A stretch of 64,000 nt of DNA from Pterois miles (GCA_947000775.1 CAMQGK010000634.1:20515501-20579500), one strand, 5' to 3'. Shown: positions 1 to 21,185, counted from the stretch's first letter. Notes: generated by a model from the sequence alone, not told the origin. Numbers and translations: made by a program.

Positions 1-69
1 ACAGTCAAGATTTATAGTGGATTATATATACAGTATATACATGTAAAATATGGTTTCACGTTGCATTTA

Positions 70-142
70 GCCCGGCTAGCTCAGTCAGTAGAGCATGAGA
101 CTCTTAATCTCAGGGTCGTGGGTTCGAGCCCCATGTTGGGCG
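70..142 (+). tRNA. tRNA-Lys (anticodon CTT)
   Basis: A 73-nt sequence folds as a complete cloverleaf. The acceptor arms GCCCGGC and GTTGGGC pair with two G-U wobbles, the anticodon stem is TGAGA/TCTCA, and the 7-nt loop CTCTTAA holds anticodon CTT at 103-105. The T arm GTGGG-TTCGAGC-CCCAT contains a canonical B box, and the A box TAGCTCAGT is intact. One T-stem pair is a G-U wobble where G-C would be usual, so it may be a slightly diverged member of the Lys-CTT family. A TTTT run 7 nt downstream gives a Pol III stop. It lies directly before a tRNA-derived SINE, but the two are separated by that terminator. Confidence 0.9.
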
Positions 143-148
143 ATGGTG

Positions 149-152
149 TTTT
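149..152 (+). terminator. Pol III terminator of the tRNA-Lys gene
   Basis: A TTTT run lies 7 nt after the tRNA 3' end, which is the usual position and form of a eukaryotic RNA polymerase III terminator. Confidence 0.7.
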
Positions 153-452
153 GGGGCGGCAGTAGCTCAGTCCGTAAGGACTTGGGTTAGGATGCGGAGG
201 ACGCCTGTTCAAGTCCCCCATGGACCAAGACCAACTGGTTGCTGGAGAGGTGCCAGTTTACCTCTTGGGCACTGCTGAGGTGCCCCTGAGCAAGGCACCG
301 AACCCCCAACTGCTCTGGGCACTTGTCAGGAGCAGCCCCCTCACTCTGACATCTCTCCATTGACGCATGTATATGTACTGTGTGAACAACAGAGTGTAAA
401 ACTGAATTTCCCCATTGTGGGACTAATAAAGGAATATCTTTTCTTCTTCTAA
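153..452 (+). mobile_element. tRNA-derived SINE, family A, near full length
   Basis: The head carries a degraded tRNA-like A box (AGTAGCTCAGT) and a B box (GTTCAAGTCCC). A conserved body follows (GGAGAGGTGCCAGTTTACCT, then GAGCAAGGCACC), and the 3' tail is TTCCCCATTGTGGGACTAAT followed by AAAGGAATATC and a pyrimidine-rich run. The same body recurs at 42746-43078 and 51017-51283, so this is an interspersed family. The tail matches that of the LINE fragment at 51838. It has no coding capacity. Confidence 0.85.
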
Positions 453-510
453 TTAGAATTGTGAAGGTGTCAACTATGATAGCTATGATAGCTCATAGGT
501 ATGAGGTAAA

Positions 511-739
511 TGGAAAGCATAAAACAACAAGGATCAAAATCAATGTACACAACCAGAGATATTGTCCTCTGTATTTCACACGTTCTTCTGGCCTAAAAAA
601 AATTGGTGCCTAAATTAAAAAAAAAGCAAATTTGGGATTTGGGGGGGTTATGCCTCTTTGCCGGTGGAGATTAAAAGAACTGATACCGGACTCCAAGATT
701 GCGGCTGCTCATGCCAATACAGAATTGCTCACCTGGCGC
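511..739 (+). repeat. unclassified interspersed repeat, copy 1
   Basis: About 229 bp recurs in the same orientation at 2119-2347 with clearly recognisable similarity. Shared blocks include AACAACAAGGATCAAAATCA, CAACCAGAGATATTGTCCTC and CTGATACCGGACTCCAAGAT. No terminal inverted repeats, ORF or tRNA-like head are visible, so the class is unknown. The 1.4 kb between the copies has no recognisable gene. Confidence 0.7.
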
Positions 740-2118
740 TCCAACTAGTGCACAACCAACTAGTGCTACCTGTGATGTTTCTGGTGAAACTCACAGCAAC
801 AAGAAGCTCAAAAGTAATTTTTTGAGTAATTTTTATTCAGGTTTCACTCAAATCAACCCATGTCACTAACCTTCCTGACTTCACCGGGGCAAAGGTTTAA
901 CACTAGGTGTGAATAGTTCACTAAAGCATCATAACCAATGAATAACGCTTGGCTATAACAGCATGCAAACAGGGGATTACAACCAAGGGTGATAGTTGGG
1001 TTTGTTCATGAGAACCAGGGCTGTTGGTGTGTTGATTGACAGCGAGATAGACCAATCAGTTTATGTGCAAGCCACAGTTAAACAGTGAGCATGACTTTGG
1101 TGTTCTGCTGAGACTGATAGGGTTAATGTTCCTCTCACTGGCTGCCCCACCAAGCTATGTTCTCCAGGACTTAAGAGGCAATATTACAGTGCCCTTTTTC
1201 ACAGTATAAGAAGTGACCTCATACAGTAATGGGAGGCCATGACAGCGTCTCTTCTACTAATGCATTAAAGAGAATCATGTATTCGCCCAATCTGGCTTTA
1301 GTTTTCCTAGACCGTATTATCTTTCTCTTCATTTGGGGATAAAAAAATTGTGCAGATGGAGTTGATTTTCTGAACATGAGACTGTGACTAAGAGAAAGAG
1401 TGAAGGAGAGGCTGATGCTAATCTCTGTCATTAGCGTCATTGTTTTCGTCGCCGGTCGGCTGCCTGGTTCTTCTGGTGACATCACGTAGCTGGGTGATGG
1501 ATCGTCGAGGTCCGGGTGGCCCGAAGAAAAATAACATTGTTGAGTTTCTCTGGCAGCGGCCGATAGTGGAGCGGGACCGCCAAGCCACTGCCCTCCTGCT
1601 TGGGTTATGTGTCTGTGGCTGCTTAGACGGCACTTTACTGTACTGCAAGTCTGCGGCTTAGGTTACAGCGCTGGCGGGAATGCCCACAATGACTCGCTGG
1701 TGTTGCAGCCAGAAAATCAGCAGCAGATTTTTGTTTATAAAGTGGGATATAGTGAGCCACCATTACGCAATACCAAGTATGGACGAAATTGTGGTAGTTT
1801 TATGATACATTTATGATACATTCTGGCTATTTTATTATATATTTCTGCTACATTATGATTATAAATACAAAGAAAAAATGTGAATTAAGAGCCATGTTAA
1901 GGATAAGGATTATGGGTTGTGGATTTTTATTTATTGTGAATGTTAACTTTAATAGATGGATGGATAGTGTTGAACCTTTTTCAACACTTACATTATGGTC
2001 CATGTTCATGCATGTTTTACCCGGGTTGCTGTTCTTAGATGTGACTGGTCCAGAAGCTACTGTAACAAAGAGTACTCCACCGCTTTAGCATTAAAACACT
2101 GTCGACACTGACTCAAAA

Positions 2119-2347
2119 TGGACAGCGTAAAACAACAAGGATCAAAATCAATGTACACAACCAGAGATATTGTCCTCTGTATTTCACACATTCTTCTGGC
2201 CTATAAAAACTTGCTGCCTACATTACACACAATGCAACTTTGAGATTTGGGAGTGTTATGCCGCTTGCCCGTTGATGCATTAAAAGAACTGATACCGGAC
2301 TCCAAGATTGCGGCTGTTCATGCCAATAAGAATTGCTCACCTGGCGC
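2119..2347 (+). repeat. unclassified interspersed repeat, copy 2
   Basis: This is the direct-orientation partner of 511-739. Both copies end at the same internal landmark (GCTCACCTGGCGC), after which the sequences diverge completely. That suggests a defined element boundary rather than a local duplication of flanking DNA. Confidence 0.7.
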
Positions 2348-2407
2348 ATACGTTAAAAATGTTTTCTAGCTTCCGGGTTTCCTTCCGAGGTATGTGGCCC
2401 ACATACA

Positions 2408-2967
2408 TACCGATCAGCCATAAAATTAGGTCAGCATGGGCGCCCTGACCGGTCTACAGCTACGCAGCCCCATATGCAACAATCTGCAATGTGCTGTGTG
2501 TTCTGACCCCTTTCTACTAGAACCAGCTTTAACTTTTTTTAGCAATTTGAGTTACAGTAGCTCTTCTATTGGATCGGACAACACGGGCCAGCCTTCCCTA
2601 CCCAAGTGCATCAATAAGCCTTTGCCGCCCATGACCCTGTAGCCATTCACTGGTTTTCCTTCCTTGGACCACTGTTGGTAGGTCCTGACCACTGCAGACC
2701 GGAAATAATCCCACGAGAGCTGCAGTTTTGGAGGTGCTCTGACCCAGTTGTCCAGCATCACAATTTGACCCTTGTCAAAGTCACTCACATCCTTACGCTT
2801 GCCCATTTTTTTCTGCTTCCAACACATCAACTTCAAGGACAAAATGTTCACTTGCTGCCTAATATATCCCACCCACTGCCAGGGGCCACTGTAATGAGAT
2901 TATCATTGTTATTCACTTCACCTGTCAGTGGTCATAATGTTGTTAATGTTATGGCTGATTGGTGTAT
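2408..2967 (-). mobile_element. internally deleted Tc1/mariner-type transposon, copy 1
   Basis: The ends are an imperfect inverted repeat: CGATCAGCCATAAAATTA at the left, and the complement of TAATGTTATGGCTGATTGGTGTA at the right. The interior encodes, on the minus strand, only the N-terminal DNA-binding part of a Tc1-like transposase (see 2552-2806). The DDE catalytic domain is missing, so it is non-autonomous. A second copy lies at 16445-16970. Confidence 0.8.
2552..2806 (-). pseudogene. Tc1-like transposase N-terminal helix-turn-helix remnant
   Basis: The minus-strand reading begins MGKRKDVSDFDKGQIVM and continues with RSAVVRTYQQWSKEGKPVNG, then GLLMHLGREGWPVLSD. This follows the order expected of the paired-like HTH region of teleost Tc1-family transposases: a KRKxLSDFDKGQIV start, then the SRSAVVxTYQxWSKEG recognition region. 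It stops after about 85 codons with no catalytic DDE/D triad, and several positions look mutated. It is a fossil fragment, not a gene. Confidence 0.75.
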
Positions 2968-5471
2968 ATTGTGGTGACATTACAGATCTTTAATCATTTT
3001 TCTCGGCTTGAGGAAAGTTTTACAAATATAAAACCTCCATGGATCAAATATTCATAATAGAAAGTCATAATCAACCTTATTTGCGGTTCGACGTGTCCTG
3101 TTAACAGTTTTACATACGTCTCTTTTATAATCGTGGTCTATGGGGAAAATGATTTTTGGGCTGCAGGGGATTTTTTGCTTTAATGCCACAAGTTGCCACT
3201 AGAACAAATTGGAAACAAAGCTGAGTGGCGGTGCCATATCCAGGTCTTACTATACATCAATGAGCTAGCATTAAGCAGAGATGAAGTAAGCTAACTTGTT
3301 TCTTCTAACTCTACATCCCTGTATTTTTTTTATTTTCGAACTTATAATCAGAGACCCAATCAAAGCTGTCTCAAGTGACAAAATATCAGACTTTGTGCCG
3401 CTCCATCTGGCTTTAAACAACTTTTTTTTTTCCAAATATATAGAGTATTACTCCCAAATACCTGCAAACAGACTTTGATTTGTATAATCAGTGAGTCCTT
3501 TAAGTTAACTGCAGTCATCAAAGTTGCTCTTCTGTTGCTTTTGATGGCTTCTCCAGTATCAGACTGGTAGAATAGTTTGGCACTGTATGTATTATGGCAC
3601 TGAAATCAATTATGACACGCTGGTGTGAAATGCAACTCAGCCCTGATAATGGCTTTTGTTCCAATGTTGGCAATCTACGCTGTTCGCTGGCAAAAATGTA
3701 TTTATAGTGCCACTTCATGTTCTTTTCTTTTTATGGAATATTTTTAGCAGTTGTCGGGCTGGGAACAGACTGTGACAGTGCACACCATGTTCCCAGTCCG
3801 GGAAGTTGAGCAACAACCTGGCTGCCACACTGTTTTTTTTTTAAGAGTTGGTTTTAATGCACATCCAAGTGCCAACTGTGAAGATTTAATGTAAAAATGC
3901 ATTTTGAGCAGAGAAAGAAATATTAGACAGGAAAGGGGAAATGTCATCATCCTTTTTAAACAAATTTGTTTCATTCTCAATTGCCTTTCTCTCTCTCCTC
4001 ACATACATAATTTCAAATGTGTTGTTGTTGTCATATTTCACAACCAGAAAGGTTTGGACTAAACATGCTCTGTAAAAAGTTGCTGACAGAAGAAGATCAA
4101 CATTTTGTCCAGTTAAAGGTCGACCTGTACCTACATCTTGATTTATAACATTTGCAATGGAACACATCAGTGAAAAACTGCAGAAATAAAGAAGTGTCAC
4201 TTATGATTAACACCAACCCAAACAAAATACGAGAGAAACACGCCAGCTGTTGAGGTAAAGATTTCAGGCCTCTGCAAGCTTTAAATCATGGCAGCTGAAG
4301 GTTGCTGAGATTGTAACAGACTATGCTCAACACTGAGAGACCGGATATATCGGATATATTTCTGAAACTTTTTTTCTGATGATTTAGACACAGATGCATT
4401 TTTAAGATTAGGAAGGGGCTGAGTAAGGCTTTCTGAAAGAGCAATGATATCTGCAACATCCTGCTGGCAAGCTATCAAAACTCAATTCAACAAGGTTAGC
4501 AGCATTTTGGAGAGCAGCGGGCTAATGGTCCCTAATGTGGTGTTCACTCGGAGCAGATGGGGCTGTTGGGAGTGGAGCCAGGAGGGCAGGCCCTGCCGGG
4601 ACTGAGGCCCCGAGTGTCATGACAGGGGTTTGTGGGGGTCACAGAAAACATAGTGTCAGATCATTGATATCATCGTTAATAATTGCGAGAGGTGAGCTGT
4701 GATGTGCGCCAGCGATTGTGGCTGGTTCATCGGTTTGGGGGCACCGAAGTGTTTGAGTGAGGAGGTCGGGGGTTCAGGGCAGTGCTTAAAGAGAGATCAA
4801 CATGTCACCTCATCACTGCTGTTGCACTTAAGTACCCCTCCCATCAGACCCCCACAAACACACAGACTCTTACACAGAACAGCTTAGCGGACATTTGGGA
4901 GGATAGAGTATCAAATTCTGCAATTCCTAGTGTCTTTCTGGGCTGAGATTGAGGTTTCAACTCCAGCAAATGTGCATAAGAAATGTGGGATTTTGACATT
5001 TTGGACTAAAAAGTTTCTGTCGGACAGAAATTCTTACATTAAATATGAGTATTTCTTGACCCTTGGAGCTTAACAAGTAGACCTGCAGGGCTTTATCAGC
5101 TCCACAGAGAAAGACTCAAGTAGCAGTGTGTTTTTGAGAACTTATTAACGTCAGAAAAACAGTTTTCAGTTTGGATGAAGAGTCTGGACGTTTGGAGGTT
5201 TCAAAGTCAGCAGGGAAGGTGATCCAGGAAGGTTTAGTTCAAATCCATGACTTCAAAAACCTTGTTCATGAAATCCATGCAGGACAAGATAAAAGTAACT
5301 GATTGTATATGACAACTTATAGCATTCATTTTCTGATATTTGAATATTTGGAGACAAGACTGGGACTATACTATACACAGTACTGGCAAACAAAAGAATA
5401 AAAGGGACCAAGTACAACACCACATACTTGTCTCATTGGTTTTCTTTATTTTGTCCCATCTCTTCATCCAG
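2968..5471. other. non-coding stretch before the first INO80 exon of the window
   Basis: No exon, RNA gene or classified repeat could be supported here. It is most likely part of the INO80 intron upstream of 5472, since no exon for the preceding INO80 residues is visible anywhere left of that point. Scattered short ORFs lack domain content or splice context. Confidence 0.5.
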
Positions 5472-14878
<9,407 letters not shown>

Positions 14879-16195
14879 TGCGCTCATACATGCTGAATGT
14901 ACCCTCACACACACGCACAATTGTCTCAATACAGAACACACACAGATAACTGACCTACTCTCACTGTGATGCCCTACGCCTAAACTAATAGGGAATACAG
15001 TATATATAGTAACAGGCTCACTACTTGGAGGACCCTGAAATGACCCTCTTCCCACCTACACATGGTTATTTAAAGGTACAGTCCCTCCCAGCCTCCACAT
15101 TTCTTCACTTTCATCTTATGTGTCCGGATCAGTGGACAAAATCTGCCTTGAGTATTTTTGTTTGCGTTGCTACAAGAGTATTTCCAAGTGCTTTCTGAGA
15201 AGACAGACTGTACTTTTCTGTTCGTGACAGGAAACTTTTTTGATTGGCTACCTAGCTGTGATGTGAACCAACACATGTAGCTTAAAGGGCTTTAAGCCGG
15301 TTTAGGAAGGCAAAGGAGTTTCTGTCAAATGCACTGAGCCACGTCTTCCATGTTTTTTTTTTTTTGGTGTTATTGATTCTCATACATGTACATTAGGTTA
15401 TTTAATTCTGTAGATTCGCTCAGTGCAAACTGGTGGATGGTTGTGCATTTCACAAAGCTTAATGTGAACCTTTACCAACCCAAACTTTACCAAACTATAA
15501 GCTTTTCTACTAAAGCTCTTATTTTTGTAATAAACGACGTGAGTACCCACACCAACATGGCAGGTCTTAACATTTTGAAAATTCATAAAATGTATTCCCG
15601 TACAAAAAAAAAAAGCAATGCGATGATATATTTTTTGTCCAATGGGGGAAAAGAATGAATGGATGATGTGAAAACGAATTCAAAATGAGGGGTACTGGTT
15701 GATCCGGCAATGCTGCTAACAGTAAATTTCTGACTTCACTCAGATTATTTGGTTGTCTATATTTAAGTTATTTGAGTTATGTTTTAAAAAATGGCAGTTC
15801 ATGCTAATTGTGAATGGGGTATTCACCTGTAAAACAGTGTAAATTGTACTGAAGCCATTTTTTATTTTTCAGAAATAGTTTTTTTTTGTGGTGAGGAGTC
15901 TGTGGTTCTCTTTGATGTCATTAATGTTTTAGGAAAAAAAAAAAAAGTACAAGTTTGGATCAGTGTCCTGAGTTGAGCACTACATCCGTTATTGGTTTGT
16001 TTGTTCTGTGTTAATAGTGTGATTAAAATATGATGTTCTATATTGATTGTACATATTGATGAGAGCGACATGTCCTCTGGCTTTCCCCTCATTTGCCTGT
16101 CTATTTTTATAGGTCATGTGTACATATGAAGAAAATGCATCTGCCGTTTTACTAACAGGAGGAGCCAACTGAGAATAAAAGAGTGCTAAATCTGC
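14879..16195 (+). other. ino80: INO80 3' untranslated region (probable)
   Basis: Non-coding sequence follows the TAA at 14876-14878. An AATAAA hexamer at 16174-16179 would end the transcript near 16195. A second AATAAA at 16431-16436 offers a longer 3' end, just before the Tc1 remnant that begins at 16445. Both are read from sequence only. Confidence 0.6.
16174..16179 (+). promoter_or_regulatory. poly(A) signal candidate for INO80
   Basis: AATAAA lies about 1.3 kb after the INO80 stop codon. The alternative hexamer is at 16431-16436. Confidence 0.55.
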
Positions 16196-16444
16196 CTTTC
16201 TGCATATTTTGAATAATTTTGTATGTTGTGCTCATTATACTTATATTGCTCACACCGTTCAGGACGATAGTTTGGTATGAGGTTTGTAAACTTGGCTCCA
16301 TCATCCACCCTCAAATGATGGATAAAATAATCCAAACATGAACAATAAGTAAATATAGAGAAACTAATGGTGAGCAAGGTGAAAGGTCTCCTTCACCTGA
16401 ACTGTGTGGTGGGATACTTTACTGCTTCTTAATAAATTGAAACC

Positions 16445-16970
16445 TACACCAATCGGCCATAACATTAGGACAACGTGGGAACCCTGACCAGTCCCTGGCT
16501 ACGCAGCCCCATACGCAGCAAACTGTGACACTTTTCTATCAGAACCAGCTTCAATTTTTTCAGCAATTTGATCTACAGTAGCTCTTCTATTGGACTGGAC
16601 AACTCAGGCCAGTCTTCAGTCCCTACGTGCATCAATGAGCCTTAGCTGACCATGACACCTGTCGCCGGTTCACCGGTTTTCCTTCCTTGGACCACTTTAG
16701 TAGGTCCTGACCACTGCAGACCGGGAACATCCCACAAGTTTCTGGAGATGCTCTGACCCAGTCTTCTAGCCATTACAGTTTGGCCCTTGTCAAAGTTGCT
16801 CACATCTTTATGCTTGCCCATCTTTTTGACTCTAACACATCAACTTCAGGGACAAAATGTTCACTTGCTGCCTCATATATCCACCTACAGCTAGGAGCCA
16901 TTATAACAAGATTATCAATGTTATTCACTTCATTTGATAGTGGTCATAATGTTATGTCTCATCAGTGGTA
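16445..16970 (-). mobile_element. internally deleted Tc1/mariner-type transposon, copy 2
   Basis: It is collinear with 2408-2967 over its whole length. It starts TACACCAATCGGCCATAACA and ends in the inverted form around GTTATGTCTCATCAGTGGTA. On the minus strand the MGK-KD transposase start is still recognisable, but the frame is broken by indels. Same family, more eroded. Confidence 0.8.
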
Positions 16971-19310
16971 CAGTATACTTCTGAAAATGGTTACACCTTG
17001 TCAGCTGAAAGGGATCCTTTGGTTTTCCTTGAAGCATGCACGAGTCAGTAAATCAAACCATGTTACAATCTTCTATTGTTCCCAGGTCCAGGTTTTATGT
17101 TCCATACTCCAGGTTTATGCAGTTTTACACATTGTTTTCACATACAAATTGCTGGGCTATCAACTTCATGTAGCTTAAAAATATGTCAAGACTATCACAG
17201 AGGTATTGAATCAACTGTGGCTTTTGGAGACCATAAGTTTGTGATCTTTGGCACCCAATAACGGCTGCAATCTCTGGGTCCAAATTGTGTGTAAACATTT
17301 TTAAAGATCTGAGATATAAAAGTCACTGAAACCCGAAGGTCATTCCAGATTTCTTACCAAGTTTGCAAACTAAAACCACATTTTCCTGCTTTGCATTCAG
17401 CTTACAATTCAAAATATTGCATACAGTTGTCAACATTAGGAAGACCCCCTTATGCTCCCATGGGTCAGCATCCGGCTACAGACCTCGCTGTGGATGGTTT
17501 TCATTGGAGCTACTTTCTGTTGAAGAAATAGTTCCTATGAAAACTGTTCACAGTGAGACCTCAGTAATAGGGACAGTGTTTTTGGAAAGACTTGTTGCCA
17601 CTGAGTTTCCTAATTTTTCTCTCTTCATTTTTCACTTTTTATTCCTTTGAGTAGCAGAAACCAAAATCTATTCATCTCTGTTGAGATGGTGGTGGAAATG
17701 TCAAAGGCAGATATTCAACAGCACAATGAGCACTTTGGTTTTTTTTTGTAATTTGGGTGAACTGACCCTTTAACAGATAACTTGTGCATAATACAGTATT
17801 GACCTGAAAATAAAAAAACATAAATAACACAATCAAGGTAATTTTTTATGATTCATATAGACATTCAACATGGAACATAAAACGACAATTATAACTACCT
17901 AGAAATGTATAGCTACGTAATATACAATAAACATGCAGGAAATATAGCTGTATAAGAAAGGAAATGAAAATATAGAACTGCTTAAATGCTTAAATAAATG
18001 AAATAGCTAAAATATATAATACTAAATTAAACTACAGAATAATATTAAAACGGTGCACCAAGAATGGTGTTCTATCAGCCACCTGCCGACTTATACTGTA
18101 TTATTGTTATGATATCTGAGAAGTCAATACTCTGAAGTGCACCTGATCATGTCAGTATATTTTCTCATGGTTTGGTGAGAGGCCAGTGAGATTTCATCTC
18201 GATGAGCGCCTCGGCAGCATGTTCTTCCTGGTGCACTCTGACATGACCACTGAGCACACTGTAAACACAGGACTTCCAGGTCTGGGCTCGTTCCCGGCCG
18301 GCGGTTATATAAGCCTCTGCAACTAGATAGACCCTTGACTTGAATCGCGTCCAAGGTACAAGCTGCTCCGGCCAGCGTTTGGGAGTGTCTGATGTATGTT
18401 TGTATATGGGGCATGTATCCAGAGTCATCTGGGTGATGCTGCTGAGTACATACTGAAACCCAGTCATCTGGGAAACAAGCCCCAGGCCTGGTGCGGATGT
18501 CAAATGTGGCATGTACATTTGCAGTTGACATATCCATCTAGGTAATATGTGCCATAATATTTTGCATTTGTGTGGTTCCCAACCTTTTTAGCTTGCAATG
18601 TCTCTTTCATCACAGGTTTGACCTTCGTCTCAGTGTCATGTGAACGGTTTGGGTGCTTTTTCCTCCTCAGACTGTTTGATTTTAAGGGTTTTAAAGGTCC
18701 AAGGAGTGAGTTTGCAGTAATTCTTAATAAGAAAAAAGCACCAATTATTTAAGTATGCTACCTTCTGTCATCTCTGTAATCATCTTGTGCCTTTTAGAGG
18801 GTTTTGATCACTAATTTAGCCTTAATGGCCTTTCATAGATGGATGTAGACAAATCACTCTGCCCTTTTCTCCAGATGTATAATTTTATGTTGCCAGCATT
18901 TCATGCACAACAAAAAAAATAGAAAGGAGGTAATATAAATGCACATATATTCTTTCAGTTTGCACCAGAGATGTATCTTTATAGTTTTTTACCTAATTAA
19001 ATTGGTATGTACATTTACATAGACACTTGAAAACTGTGTTTTGTGTACCTATGTCACATCTTTTGTTTGAGTGATTCACATTTTTTGTGATCTTTACTGC
19101 TGGAACATCCCATTTTGCATTTAGGGATCAATAAAAACCCAAATGAAGCTTTACTGGAGTGATCAGAAGATATGAACAACACCGCCATATAGGAATGTTT
19201 CATATAAATTAAATGTTGGTTGGCACTAAATTTATTTAAGTTCCTTGTTCTGAAGAAAAGTCATCCTAATGGCTCACATCGGAGTTACTGTAAGGCACAA
19301 AACACAAGAA
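16971..19310. other. intergenic region between the convergent INO80 and CHAC1 3' ends
   Basis: No supported gene. It includes one unusual GC-richer patch around 18120-18540, with long minus-strand frames, that stands out from the AT-rich surroundings (see findings). The rest is AT-rich, with poly(A)/(T) runs and no classified repeat. Confidence 0.6.
18165..18518 (-). other. unrecognised 117-codon open frame
   Basis: The minus-strand frame opens MYMPHLTSAPGLGLVSQMTG, includes VPWTRFKSRVYLVAEAYITA and closes with EMKSHWPLTKP. A second long frame overlaps it on the same strand (18124-18537). I do not recognise the product and see no splice sites or signals that decide between frames. It could be a gene fragment, a repeat-derived frame, or chance. 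Confidence 0.15.
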
Positions 19311-19331
19311 CAAAAGGGCTTCTTTTTACTT

Positions 19332-19337
19332 TTTATT
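19332..19337 (-). promoter_or_regulatory. poly(A) signal candidate for CHAC1
   Basis: AATAAA on the minus strand lies about 480 nt after the CHAC1 stop codon. This gives a 3'UTR of roughly 0.5 kb, ending near 19310-19320. Confidence 0.55.
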
Positions 19338-19815
19338 GCTGTTTATAACTAGATGAAAAAGTTGCCACAAGCAACTTTATAAAAACAGGTCTTTACCTTT
19401 TAAATGAAAAAAACAACAACAACACAGCAGCCATTTGCAAACAGATTAAACCATCACAAGTAATTGCTGTACAGTCTGTACAGCATGGACGGAATCTGAA
19501 CTGTGCAAATAAAAAAAAAAAACATTAATGTGCCTTTTAGAAACAGATGTTTACAGTGAACGACTCCATCATACATTTTGTGACTTGATGTACAAATATG
19601 TAACAGGTGTACCATCACAAGGTCATGCTTCAGAAACACTTAATATCATGCTTCCATTTTGTCATCATGTCAGTAGCATTCAATGGTTTCAAGTACACTG
19701 AATGGTAGATTTCACAACATAAAACAGATGGAGTGGCATGACAGGTGAAAAGCCTCAAGTGTTGTGTGTGTAGTATTCATCCACTATATAAGCTAGTGAA
19801 GACAAAGGGTACGAG

Positions 19816-20657
19816 CTACTGGGCTGCTAACAGATGGGACACCGCGGTCAGCGCTGCTGCCTCGATGGAGAACAGGTGATGGTCCTCCACGTGTGGGCAA
19901 CTGATCCTCATGAACTCGGCCAGCCGGAGCAGATACTCCAGGTTGTGGCCCGTCTTCCCTCTGCACACTGCGATCTGGACGCCGATTATCTCCGGGCTGG
20001 CCGGCCCCAGGTAGAGGGCGTTGTCCGAGGTGGCGATGTACACCAGCGCCTGAACAGGAGGCTGGCTCTCCCCCTCGGGGAAGAAATCCACCATCTTGGT
20101 GATGTAGCCTCCGCAGGCCGTCTCGCGCACGTTCAGGTACTTGAGGGACTCCTCGACTTGAGTGCCCGTCACCTCGAACGCCACGCCCCAAGTGCTCTCC
20201 TATGAGAAGAGGAAAACATGAGTCATTATGGACAACAGAGTTTTCTGAAGCCTGGAAACTCCCCTGCAGTGTCTACAGCTTATAGCAAACCAACAGGAAG
20301 TAGGGCTTTCCACTTACGTCATCATCTTCGATCAGCGTCACCACTCTTCCGGGCTGCAGAGAGGAAGAGAAACCGGTCACGTCATGGACAACGCCTGAGC
20401 CAAGCAGCTCACAAACAATTGTGCCAATGAGCAAACGAAAATGTGCCAAAGTGAGTTAAAAAAAACAAACACATTTAGCGTCTTACCAACTCGTCGTTCC
20501 CGCGGTGGAAGTTGTCTCCGTGCCAGAAACGCCTCTTGTAGCCTTGAATGTAGCCGACCTGGCTCCTCTTGTACTTGAAGTCAGGCCTCCACACCAGCGA
20601 CCCGTACCCGAAGATCCACAGGCTGGTCTTCCCGGTGGTGATGTCTTGAGGCTTCAT
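19816..20657 (-). CDS. chac1: CHAC1 glutathione-specific gamma-glutamylcyclotransferase, complete
   Basis: A cytosolic enzyme that cleaves glutathione to 5-oxoproline and Cys-Gly; in vertebrates it is an ATF4/CHOP stress target. Three exons: 20657-20487, 20353-20318 and 20199-19816, giving 57+12+127 = 196 aa with consensus GT-AG junctions (donors TTG|GTAAGA and GAC|GTAAGT). The N terminus gives LWIFGYGSLVWRPDF, the substrate-binding YGSL motif of the family. RRFWHGDNFHRG and PGRVVTLIEDD follow, then YLNVRETACGGY with the catalytic Glu at residue 95, and later YLGPA and GHNLEYLLRLAEFM. The start ATG is the first in frame and lies 14 codons before FGYGSL. The N-terminal extension is shorter than in human CHAC1 (222 aa). 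CHAC2 is the alternative paralogue, but the N-terminal extension and the INO80/DLL4 neighbourhood support CHAC1. Confidence 0.94.
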
Positions 20658-21136
20658 TTTTGATCAATAGTGTTGACGACGTTCAGATGAATAGATGGAA
20701 ATTCAAATTGATGTTATTAGCTAACTAGCTAGCTAGCGTTAGCTTCCTCCGGTCCAGGAGCAGCGGGACCGGTTGGCTCACAGGTATACCGCGGACGGTA
20801 TTTGAGCCCAACTGCTTAGCAGTTGCGAAGATGGAGTTTCGCAGTTGATTTTGCCTTGCACTATGCATTGCCGTTGCTTTACAGGTGCCGCATTATGCCT
20901 TAAAAATCCATGGCAGCCGCCTGGGCCTTCAAACCAATGGAAAACAACCAAAACCCGTTTCGGCCAGCTGCTTCGCCGGCCGGTAAAGATACGAATTTAA
21001 TAGTTACGAATAAAAAGATCGAGGTTTGATTTTGTTATAATGGCGTTTCAATCACCTTGTTGTGAAGCTTCTCCGGCCACAAGGGCGACGGTGAATTGAA
21101 GCGTTTCCTCGATAATATGGCGCAGCGGAGCTTACA

Positions 21137-21144
21137 TATTTATA
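21137..21144 (-). promoter_or_regulatory. TATA box candidate of CHAC1
   Basis: TATAAATA on the minus strand, in context GGTATAAATATG, lies about 490 nt upstream of the CHAC1 ATG. It predicts a start site near 21110 and a 5'UTR of about 450 nt if unspliced. Position inferred from sequence only. Confidence 0.45.
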
Positions 21145-21185
21145 CCATCCAGTTCAGGTGGGCGAGTCCATGTCAGGGTAGCCAA

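Noticed and set aside
511..2347. LTR retrotransposon interpretation of the direct repeat pair
   Set aside because: The copies lack TG...CA ends, and I see no primer-binding site, polypurine tract, gag/pol motif or matching target duplication.
19793..20191. 132-codon frame in another frame on the CHAC1 strand
   Set aside because: Shadow of CHAC1 exon 3, whose correct frame carries the NVRE catalytic motif and GHNLEYLLRLAEF.
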